In this document: positions 51,969-58,335 of the stretch, in pieces
Position numbering within the stretch: the first letter of the stretch is position 1
How the letters are laid out: each line of letters starts with the position of its first letter
From: Hufsiella ginkgonis
Lineage (GTDB): Bacteria > Bacteroidota > Bacteroidia > Sphingobacteriales > Sphingobacteriaceae
Direction: 5' to 3'
Assembly: GCF_009834915.1 (NCBI RefSeq)
Contig: NZ_WVHS01000005.1
Coordinates: forward strand, 360,469-424,468
Length of the DNA: 64,000 bases
Translations under genes and position numbers: made by a program
Notes under the pieces: generated by a model
The model's database searches: none
What the model was told of the DNA's origin: nothing
The model's input: the letters and a program-made list of their open reading frames with translations, nothing else

Positions 51969-53153
51969 TCATCGGTGGTAGCCAAAGGTGTCGGAAGTAT
52001 CGGTCAATTTACGTTTTAGCATGCCCGCCGCCATGGTATACCCGCCGTCACTGCCATCCACAAAGTGGATATGCCCGTCTTCGAGATCGCGTACATAGCA
52101 CGACATCACAGAGTCGCGGCTGACGTGCAGGCCATACAGGATCTCGCCGGTGCTTTCCAGTTTGCCCAGCGCCTGCTGCAGTTCTTGCTGCTGTTGCATC
52201 GTACCGGAGATCACGGTATTAATGCGACCATCCATCACCAGCGTGTCCGACATTTCTACCAGGCGGTTAAGGTAATTCCGGCCCTTCGCGGTGCGGAAAT
52301 AGATCCCGGCAAATAACATCCTGAGCCAGTTCTTGAACAGCCCAACATACCGGATCCTGCCCAGCTGCAGGCGCATTTCGTCGCTTAACCGGTTAAAAGT
52401 GGTTTTCATGCGCAGCTTCGCCACCGATATCGGCTGCCGCTTTTGCGGGTTACCATAGATCCTGTCCAGCAGGCCGATCACTTTCCGGAAAGCGGCAGCC
52501 TGGTCCTTTCCGTTGGTAGCTACTACCAGCAACGTAACCACTTCCTGTGTACCCGCGGGCGGCGGGATCCGGTCCCAGCGGCATTGCATCCCTTCCAGGT
52601 CAAGCTCGCCATCCTGCGGAAGGTGATCCGCGACAGCCTTATCTGCATCTTTAACAAGCTTCTCGCTGTATGTGAGGCCGTCACCCAGGATCACCGGGAT
52701 CGGGAATTTTTCCGTCAGGCTGAATTTGGCGATCGTTAACCTATGTCCTTCGTGATAGAGTCGCTCCACCGGAACACTCCCCACCCTCAGGTCGAGCTGA
52801 AAGTTGCCCAACGTATTTTCTTTGTGGAGAATAAGCGCACGCATCACCGGCTGCAGCAGGCTCGGGGGTATCAGCATCGTAGCACCGTCTCCGCCGAAGA
52901 AAAAAGGGATGGTGATCTTTGCCCGGTAGGCGATGTTCAACGCGGTCACGATGCTGCCTGTGGCAACAAGGTTGATGGTTTCGTGTAATCCGCTCAGCAC
53001 CGCGGGTGTCGAATTTTTTACATCCGTGATCACCACGAACCAATCGGCCGGCACCTCCACGAACAGCCCCGGAACACCCAACAGATCGTACATGCTGCTG
53101 ACGGAAGCCGGCAGGTCCGTATAAAAATGATCGCTTGTGCGGGACTGGGTCAT
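51969..53153 (-). CDS. DUF3095 protein with a class III nucleotidyl-cyclase-like fold
   Basis: The 394-residue cytoplasmic protein has VVITDVKNST with D44, 45 residues before D89 in FFFGGDGATM; that pair sits where the two metal-binding aspartates of class III cyclases lie. Central and C-terminal parts (LAKLRMKTTFNRLSDEMRLQ region, YVRDLEDGHIHFVDGSDGGYTMAA) match DUF3095. Enzymatic activity is unproven. It is convergent with the aspartokinase gene and divergent from WGxP paralog B. Confidence 0.83.
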   Translation of the reverse strand: MTQSRTSDHFYTDLPASVSSMYDLLGVPGLFVEVPADWFVVITDVKNSTPAVLSGLHETINLVATGSIVTALNIAYRAKITIPFFFGGDGATMLIPPSLLQPVMRALILHKENTLGNFQLDLRVGSVPVERLYHEGHRLTIAKFSLTEKFPIPVILGDGLTYSEKLVKDADKAVADHLPQDGELDLEGMQCRWDRIPPPAGTQEVVTLLVVATNGKDQAAAFRKVIGLLDRIYGNPQKRQPISVAKLRMKTTFNRLSDEMRLQLGRIRYVGLFKNWLRMLFAGIYFRTAKGRNYLNRLVEMSDTLVMDGRINTVISGTMQQQQELQQALGKLESTGEILYGLHVSRDSVMSCYVRDLEDGHIHFVDGSDGGYTMAAGMLKRKLTDTSDTFGYHR

Positions 53154-53229
53154 TTATCAATGGGTTGCGATCGGTTCTCTCGCGCTTTTAATATACGCTT
53201 AAACTGAAAACAAAGTACGATTTCCTTCA

Positions 53230-53317
53230 TTCACCGCCCGTTTTTCATCATTCACCGGCACACTTCCACTGCCTGCCAGCTTGTTATAGGCGAAAATGGC
53301 TTACTGCGATACTTTTG
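53230..53317 (+). promoter_or_regulatory. WGxP promoter B: 21-bp direct repeats plus -7 box
   Basis: TTCACC occurs at 53230-53235 and 53251-53256; the third in-phase position (53272-53277) reads CCTGCC. TACTTTTG lies at 53310-53317, again 38 bp from that third position and 31 bp before the ATG. The layout is identical to promoters A and C. Confidence 0.8.
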
Positions 53318-53348
53318 ATTCAACAAACGACAACAAAAACTCAACGTC

Positions 53349-53699
53349 ATGAAAACAACATACTTTTTTACCACAGCATTATTAATACTGGTTGCCACCA
53401 CCGGCTTCGCCGATGATAAAAATAAAGAGTCGAAGAAAGCCAGGAACGAAAAGGCCACTGAAAAATCAGTTACAAAATTCACCTCTTTTAAAGCGCCTGA
53501 ATTTAACTGGGGAAGCCCTGAAGACGCAACGATCGCCATCGAAAACATCCACGCGGCAAAAATGGCCTTCGCATTGCCTAAATTTGTTTGGGGAGAGGAT
53601 ACCGAAGTAACCGTCGAAGAAAAAACAGCGGAGATCAAATTACCAGCTTTCGTTTGGGGAAACCCCGAAGAGGTTGAAATGCCTGATCCTTTAAAATAG
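53349..53699 (+). CDS. Small secreted WGxP-repeat protein, paralog B
   Basis: The 116-residue protein has a signal peptide (MKTTYFFTT... TGFAD), a charged linker rich in Lys and Glu, then the repeats APEFNWGSPEDA, LPKFVWGEDTEV and LPAFVWGNPEEV; the middle one has lost the Pro. Each is followed by acidic residues. No cysteine, no known domain. It is clearly paralogous to A (23,119-23,448) and C (54,343-54,684), with the same promoter. A terminator follows at 53707-53768. Function unknown. Confidence 0.9.
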   Translation: MKTTYFFTTALLILVATTGFADDKNKESKKARNEKATEKSVTKFTSFKAPEFNWGSPEDATIAIENIHAAKMAFALPKFVWGEDTEVTVEEKTAEIKLPAFVWGNPEEVEMPDPLK

Positions 53700-53706
53700 C
53701 CTGCTT

Positions 53707-53768
53707 CCGGTCCGTATATAAATACCCCGATTCCAGCCTATATACGGCTCGCCGGTTTTAGTTTTTTG
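53707..53768 (+). terminator. Terminator after WGxP paralog B
   Basis: CCGTATATA (53712-53720) pairs with TATATACGG (53739-53747), extended by CCGG/CCGG with a bulge, and followed by TTTTAGTTTTTT. Confidence 0.7.
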
Positions 53769-53819
53769 AAGCCCGCCTTTCACACCCTTCTCATCCGCTG
53801 CATCTCTCCTGCCGAAAAG

Positions 53820-54180
53820 GTGTTTTTTGAAAGGAAACGCCTTTTCCCGCTTTTGGCTTTCCTGCTGCTATCTGCAAATATTTTTGCAGGTTGATACCAG
53901 CAGGAATTTTTTACGTCTATCCCCAGGATCAGTACGGGCTCTTTGCGAATACGCGTATACGTCTCAATATACCGGTCTCATCCCGGTGATCAGAATTAAC
54001 CATAAACCGCATTACCCAGCCACCAACTGTTATAACAAAACGTACGGCGGGTTGAAGAAGGTCAGCTACTGCAATTTACCGGGTGACCTGCACGATAATA
54101 CGGAAAGCATGAATTCCCTGCAAATCCGCCCCGGGTATAAAGCCCGAAATACCTGTATATCGGTGGCGGCGCATTCATAG
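53820..54180 (+). pseudogene. Possible decayed exported beta/gamma-crystallin-like gene
   Basis: A GTG at 53820 opens a frame with a basic start and hydrophobic run (FFERKRLFPLLAFLLLSAN then IFAG) like a signal peptide, stopped at 53892. A second frame then gives PAGIFYVYPQDQYGLFANT. A third, part of the open frame to 54180, gives NCYNKTYGGLKKVSYC and SMNSLQIRPGYKA, resembling the Y/C-x-n-x-YGG and SSlkV-pGy motifs of beta/gamma-crystallin or I36-like folds. The pieces are in order but in three frames. A frameshifted remnant is the best reading; chance similarity cannot be excluded. Confidence 0.3.
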
Positions 54181-54222
54181 CCGGGGAATCGTCGCCTGGT
54201 ATCCCAGGACCGGAGTTACAAC

Positions 54223-54310
54223 TTCACCGCCAATTTTCCGCCGTTCACCGCCCCTGTTCCGCTGCCCGCCAGTTTGCTGTAGGCCGGCCCGGCTTTCCGC
54301 TATACTTTTG
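54223..54310 (+). promoter_or_regulatory. WGxP promoter C: 21-bp direct repeats plus -7 box
   Basis: TTCACC occurs at 54223-54228 and 54244-54249; the third in-phase position (54265-54270) reads CCCGCC. TACTTTTG lies at 54303-54310, 38 bp from the third position and 32 bp before the ATG. Confidence 0.8.
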
Positions 54311-54342
54311 ATTCAACAAACAACAACATAAAACAATTAGTC

Positions 54343-54684
54343 ATGAAAACGACACATATTCTTACCACAGCTTTATTAGTAATGGTTGCTGCCAGCGGTT
54401 TTGCTGATGATAAAAATAAGTCTTCAAAAGAAACAGGTAACACTCCGTTATCCGCTAAGTCACCCGTAAAATTCAAGCCTTTTAAAGCGCCTGAATTTAA
54501 CTGGGGCAACCCCGAAGAGGTGGCTAAAAACGTGGAGAACACACCGGTAACTAAACTGCGCTTCCCGCTTCCTGAATTCGCTTCAGGAGAAAACACCGAA
54601 GCAACCGTAGAAGAAAACGTTACGAAAATAAAATTGCCGGCTTTCGTTTGGGGAAACCCCGGTGAAGTTCAGGAGCCGAAATAA
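54343..54684 (+). CDS. Small secreted WGxP-repeat protein, paralog C
   Basis: The 113-residue protein has a signal peptide (MKTTHILTT... SGFAD), a Lys/Ser/Asn linker and repeats APEFNWGNPEEV, LPEFASGENTEA and LPAFVWGNPGEV; the middle repeat has decayed, as in paralog B. High similarity to B, including the FKAPEFNWG block and the final AFVWGNP, points to a tandem duplication of B and C. Same promoter class. The NTF2-like gene follows after 164 bp. Function unknown. Confidence 0.9.
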   Translation: MKTTHILTTALLVMVAASGFADDKNKSSKETGNTPLSAKSPVKFKPFKAPEFNWGNPEEVAKNVENTPVTKLRFPLPEFASGENTEATVEENVTKIKLPAFVWGNPGEVQEPK

Positions 54685-54848
54685 CGGGATTTTGCGACAG
54701 CGTACATTACTCCCTTCAAACGTTAAATTAATGTTAAAAGTAAAGTATTTCATAAAAATCCTGTAACGCTTCGAAACCTGGTCTCGTCTTATTATCAAAC
54801 AACATCAAATATCAACAACAAACAATAACCAACTTAATCAACAACATC

Positions 54849-55280
54849 ATGAAAACTCTAAAAATAACTTTCCTGGTAGCCTGCGCAATGTTCACCGCAT
54901 TGTTTACACAAGCCGGCACTATCAAAACGGCAAACGATAAACTGAGCATGGACTATGCGATCGTAGCGTATGTCGACGCTTTCAGCCATGGCAAAAATGA
55001 AAACCTGGCTTCGGTATTAGACAAAGATGCCAAGATGACGGTACAACGCGGTAAAAGCATCCTCACTTACAACAAGGCTAACATCCTCCAGATCGCCAAA
55101 TATACCGAGGGTACCGAGCAAAACTGCAAAACCAGCTATTCGGTGATCGAAAACCTGCCAGGCCAGGTGATCGTGAAAGTGAACCTTGATTACGAAAAAT
55201 TCAGCCAGGTAAATTACGTAACCATGTTACAAACAGATAAAGGCTGGAAAATCACCAACGTATCCAGCGTGTATAATTAA
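54849..55280 (+). CDS. Secreted NTF2-like protein (lumazine-binding-like)
   Basis: The 143-residue protein has a signal peptide of about 22 residues ending TQAG and an NTF2-like fold: MDYAIVAYVDAFSHGKNENLASVLDKDAKMTV, SILTYNKANILQIAKY, VIVKVNLDYEKFSQVNYVTMLQTDKGWKITNV. These small cone-shaped domains bind ligands or act as enzymes. No catalytic set is evident. It ends just before the terminator at 55310-55342. Confidence 0.88.
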   Translation: MKTLKITFLVACAMFTALFTQAGTIKTANDKLSMDYAIVAYVDAFSHGKNENLASVLDKDAKMTVQRGKSILTYNKANILQIAKYTEGTEQNCKTSYSVIENLPGQVIVKVNLDYEKFSQVNYVTMLQTDKGWKITNVSSVYN

Positions 55281-55309
55281 TTAGTTTTAGTGTTAATAGA
55301 GAGAAAAGA

Positions 55310-55342
55310 GCCTGCTTGCTTCGGTAAGCGGGCCTTTTTTTT
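55310..55342 (+). terminator. Rho-independent terminator after the NTF2-like gene
   Basis: GCCTGCTT (55310-55317) pairs with AAGCGGGC (55326-55333) across GCTTCGGT, followed by CTTTTTTTT. Confidence 0.85.
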
Positions 55343-55400
55343 AAAGCATCAGTGCAAACCTTTCCCTATCGGTTACTGTATTTCAAGTATCTTTAGTACC

Positions 55401-56018
55401 ATGAATCAATGTGATGACCTGTTGCCGGCATTTTTTTGTGTTCCGGACATTACCGGATTTACCAGGCTCATCGCTACCGCGGATATCGAATTCAGCAAAG
55501 AGATCATTCCCGGCTTACTACGCAGGCTGGTGGACTCCAACATCCTGAAAATGAATGTAGGCGAGATCGAGGGCGATGCCATCTTTTTTTACCGCACCGG
55601 GAGATTACCTGCCGCGGCGCGCGTAATTAAACAATGTCACCTGTTCTTTAGCACGTTCGAAACATACATCGCTACTTATAAGAAAAGTCACCCGGAACAT
55701 TACGAAAAGCACCTGGCCGATGGGCAGCTGGGTTTGAAAGTGATCATCCACTATGGATGCGCATGCCCGGCGAACATCAAAGGCCGCACCAAGCTAATTG
55801 GCAAAGACGTGATCATTGCGCACCGGTTGCTAAAAAATAGCCTCGACGAAAATGAATACATCCTCTTTACGGAAGACTACGTGCGGCGCGTACGGCGCAA
55901 TTATGGCGGAGTGATCTTTGCCGAAGACTGGCGCTCGGGCTCAGAAACTTACGAATATATCGGCGAGGTGAAGTACAACTACCTTACGCCCGATGAATTC
56001 GGGCGTGCCGAAGATTAA
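55401..56018 (+). CDS. DUF2652 protein with a class III nucleotidyl-cyclase-like fold
   Basis: The 205-residue protein starts at the ATG at 55401; the longer frame from 55290 runs through the terminator. PDITGFT with D16 and GEIEGDAIFF with D59 are 43 residues apart, as the two metal-binding aspartates of class III adenylate/guanylate cyclases. The later LIGKDVIIAHRLL resembles the G-x-x-VN-x-A-x-RL block, keeping the Arg but with Ile where the transition-state Asn usually is. So it may be inactive or use another substrate. It is convergent with, and overlaps by 4 bp, an HD-PycTM membrane protein gene. Confidence 0.85.
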   Translation: MNQCDDLLPAFFCVPDITGFTRLIATADIEFSKEIIPGLLRRLVDSNILKMNVGEIEGDAIFFYRTGRLPAAARVIKQCHLFFSTFETYIATYKKSHPEHYEKHLADGQLGLKVIIHYGCACPANIKGRTKLIGKDVIIAHRLLKNSLDENEYILFTEDYVRRVRRNYGGVIFAEDWRSGSETYEYIGEVKYNYLTPDEFGRAED

Positions 56019-57223
56019 GCCACCTCGTAAGAGATCAGCATAATAACCACGAAACCGATCCCCGTTACCACCAATCCGCCCATAAAAATATTGTACGACC
56101 AGGAAAGCAGCCGGTATTTTTTAACAAGCACCGAGCCGAGGTGGTAAATGTCGACCGACATGCTATCATACAGCGCCTCGTTCTGCTCTTTCAGCAGGTT
56201 TATCTGGTCCACGAATTCCTGCAGTTTCAGCTGTGCGAAGTTACCGAAGAACAACACGCTGCTTTGCTTATTGGCAAGCTCAAATTTCTCTTTTGAGGTG
56301 ATATTCGGCCGTGCCGAAAGGATGGCGAATACTACCGCCGTGAGACTGCTCAGCAACAGGATGGCCATCGGGAACACGAACCTGACGCTGCCAAGCTCTC
56401 CCTGGCTGGAAAAAGTGAACCCGGTGCCAAACAGCGTGATGATCAGTGATACGATAATGGTATTAATACTGATCATAATATTTGCTTTATTGTCGGCAAG
56501 TGAGCTCAGGTCGATGTGATACTGGTACACGGACCGGTACAAAGTTTCGATTCCCCTGCCCAGCTTTGGCGGCTTATTAAGCCCGCTCTTTTCAAGCTTC
56601 AGCTGGTTCTTCTCCCCGGCCTCTTTCACCTCTTCCAGGGTGGCGCGCTGCTTTCGGATATTATCTTCGCGTTGCTCGCCATAGAGTGTAAGCGCTTCTT
56701 CCGTTTTAAAAGTGATGCTGAGCAGGAAATTAAGCTGCTCCTGCTCCCATTCCACCGCCGAATAACGTTTCCCCAACAGGCGTTCCCATTCTATGCGAAG
56801 CAGCTCCGCCCGCCGGGTGAACTTCTTTTTGCCAATGCTGATGTAATCTGCATCATGCAATATTTCTTGTAAGGTACCATCAGGAACCGAATCGAACCGC
56901 GTCGATAAAATAAGACTTTCTATTTCGGCAATGTCTTCCAGCTTATATTCGCCGTCTAGGTAATCCTTCATGATGGCTGCGCTGTGCGCTTCATGCCCTT
57001 CATAGCTGCGCGTATAACCGGTGTCGTGAAACCATGCCGCCAGCAGGAGCACCTCCAGGTCGCGGCTGCTCAGGTCATAAGCTGCAGCCAGTTCCTTGCA
57101 CGCTTTTACTGTTTGCAGCGTGTGCGGGTAGTTGTGGTATACGTGGTCACCGGAAAGCTTCTCCTTAAAAAGGTCGAAAACATATACCGAAGCGTTCTTA
57201 ATAATGGGGTTCGTATTTTTCAT
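56015..57223 (-). CDS. HD phosphohydrolase fused to a PycTM (Pycsar effector-like) membrane domain
   Basis: The 402-residue protein has an N-terminal HD domain (residues about 15-135): HNYPHT with H34, WFHDTGY with H66 and D67, GHEAHS with H80, and ILHDADY with D124/D126, a complete metal-binding HD set. A charged linker (190-220) leads to a membrane part of the PycTM type: RSVYQYHIDLSSLADNKANIMISINTI around 230-256, helices at 249-269, 282-303 and 376-399. PycTM domains are effectors in Pycsar anti-phage systems, where they respond to cCMP or cUMP. HD-fused forms occur widely on Bacteroidota chromosomes and may have other roles. Convergent with the DUF2652 cyclase-fold gene. Confidence 0.85.
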   Translation of the reverse strand: MKNTNPIIKNASVYVFDLFKEKLSGDHVYHNYPHTLQTVKACKELAAAYDLSSRDLEVLLLAAWFHDTGYTRSYEGHEAHSAAIMKDYLDGEYKLEDIAEIESLILSTRFDSVPDGTLQEILHDADYISIGKKKFTRRAELLRIEWERLLGKRYSAVEWEQEQLNFLLSITFKTEEALTLYGEQREDNIRKQRATLEEVKEAGEKNQLKLEKSGLNKPPKLGRGIETLYRSVYQYHIDLSSLADNKANIMISINTIIVSLIITLFGTGFTFSSQGELGSVRFVFPMAILLLSSLTAVVFAILSARPNITSKEKFELANKQSSVLFFGNFAQLKLQEFVDQINLLKEQNEALYDSMSVDIYHLGSVLVKKYRLLSWSYNIFMGGLVVTGIGFVVIMLISYEVA

Positions 57224-57234
57224 TTGTCGCTGTT

Positions 57235-57249
57235 AGCTGCCTGGCAGCT
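57235..57249. promoter_or_regulatory. Palindrome upstream of the HD-PycTM gene
   Basis: AGCTGCCTGGCAGCT is a perfect 7+1+7 palindrome 12 bp before the start codon at 57223. It could be an operator, or a leader hairpin limiting translation. Confidence 0.4.
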
Positions 57250-57423
57250 TAATTACATTAATAAAAGTGCACCAGGCCAGATCAGTGCAGTTACCGCACC
57301 TTCCCGGTACTGATCAATACATAATAAACGACGATTAACAAGCCGTTAGCCGCCGGCTATAGCTTTTTAACCAAAACTATGCTGCCTCTATTTGGTTTAT
57401 ACATAGCCCGTTAAAATCAAACT

Positions 57424-58335
57424 ATGAACAGAGTTTTATCTTTTTTGTTAGTCGTGCTCGGTATTTCTCTCGTATGCGGATGCATACGTAAAAAAAAGGA
57501 TGACAGTAAACACGAAAAGAGCCACAAAAACGAAGATAAAAAAGAATTGGTGAACACCATTTTTACGATGCCCAAAGAGTTGAAAGAAATTTCGGGAATC
57601 GTGTTCGAAGACAGCACCGTGGTACTTGCCATTAATGATGAAGAAGGTTACCTGTACCGTTACGACATCCGGAAAGAAGCGATCGTTTCCAGGCTCAAAT
57701 TCGCAGGGCCTGCTGATTACGAAGATGTTGCGCTGGTTGGCAGCGACGTGTATATCGTAACCAGCAAGGGAAGTCTTTACCACATTAAAGATTACCGTTC
57801 CAAAGCCTTTAAAGTTTACAAGTTCAATACCCCGTTAAAAGAAAAGAACAATATCGAAGGCCTGGCTTACGACAAAAGGAATAACCGTTTACTGCTCGCG
57901 TCGAAAGACGAAGGCATGGATAACGACAAAGACAAAGAAGTATTTGCTTTTAGCCTGGCAACGCGCACCTTAAATACCAAACCCGTATATTCTATCAGGC
58001 TCGCCGATATAGAGGCTTTTTTTAAGGGTGATGCCATCGAAGAAACCTCCAAGAAATTTCTGAAAGCCATTGGAAACCAAAACCTGAGCGAAGTGGTACG
58101 GCCATCCGCCATTGCGGTTCACCCGGGAACGGGCAACTTGTACGTATTATCGTCCATAAACAATTTTATCGCCATTATTAACCCACAGGGGAAGATGATC
58201 GACGCCATACAACTGAAAGGGAAAGAGTTTTCTCAACCGGAAGGGCTCGCATTTTCGCCGGCAGGCAAGCTATATGTATCTAACGAAGGAAAGAACTGGA
58301 GCGGGAATATCATTCAACTAGATTATGAAGATTAA
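57424..58335 (+). CDS. SdiA-regulated-like beta-propeller lipoprotein
   Basis: The 303-residue protein has a lipoprotein signal with C20 (motif VCGC) followed by a Lys/Asp/His-rich linker (KKKDDSKHEKSHKNEDKK). The propeller shows repeated strand pairs: LKEISGIVF, YEDVALVGSDVYIVTSKGSLYHI, IEGLAYDKRNNRLLLASKDEG, VRPSAIAVHPGTGNLYVLSS, QPEGLAFSPAGKLYVSNEG. This matches the SdiA-regulated domain family of unknown function, near the esterase-like propellers. Its last 11 bp overlap the start of the metallophosphatase gene, so translation is coupled and the two products probably cooperate at the envelope. Confidence 0.87.
   Translation: MNRVLSFLLVVLGISLVCGCIRKKKDDSKHEKSHKNEDKKELVNTIFTMPKELKEISGIVFEDSTVVLAINDEEGYLYRYDIRKEAIVSRLKFAGPADYEDVALVGSDVYIVTSKGSLYHIKDYRSKAFKVYKFNTPLKEKNNIEGLAYDKRNNRLLLASKDEGMDNDKDKEVFAFSLATRTLNTKPVYSIRLADIEAFFKGDAIEETSKKFLKAIGNQNLSEVVRPSAIAVHPGTGNLYVLSSINNFIAIINPQGKMIDAIQLKGKEFSQPEGLAFSPAGKLYVSNEGKNWSGNIIQLDYED

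Noticed and set aside
55401..57223. Complete Pycsar anti-phage operon
   Set aside because: The cyclase-fold gene and the PycTM-type gene are convergent, not co-transcribed, and DUF2652 lacks the expected Asn; only a possible link is claimed.
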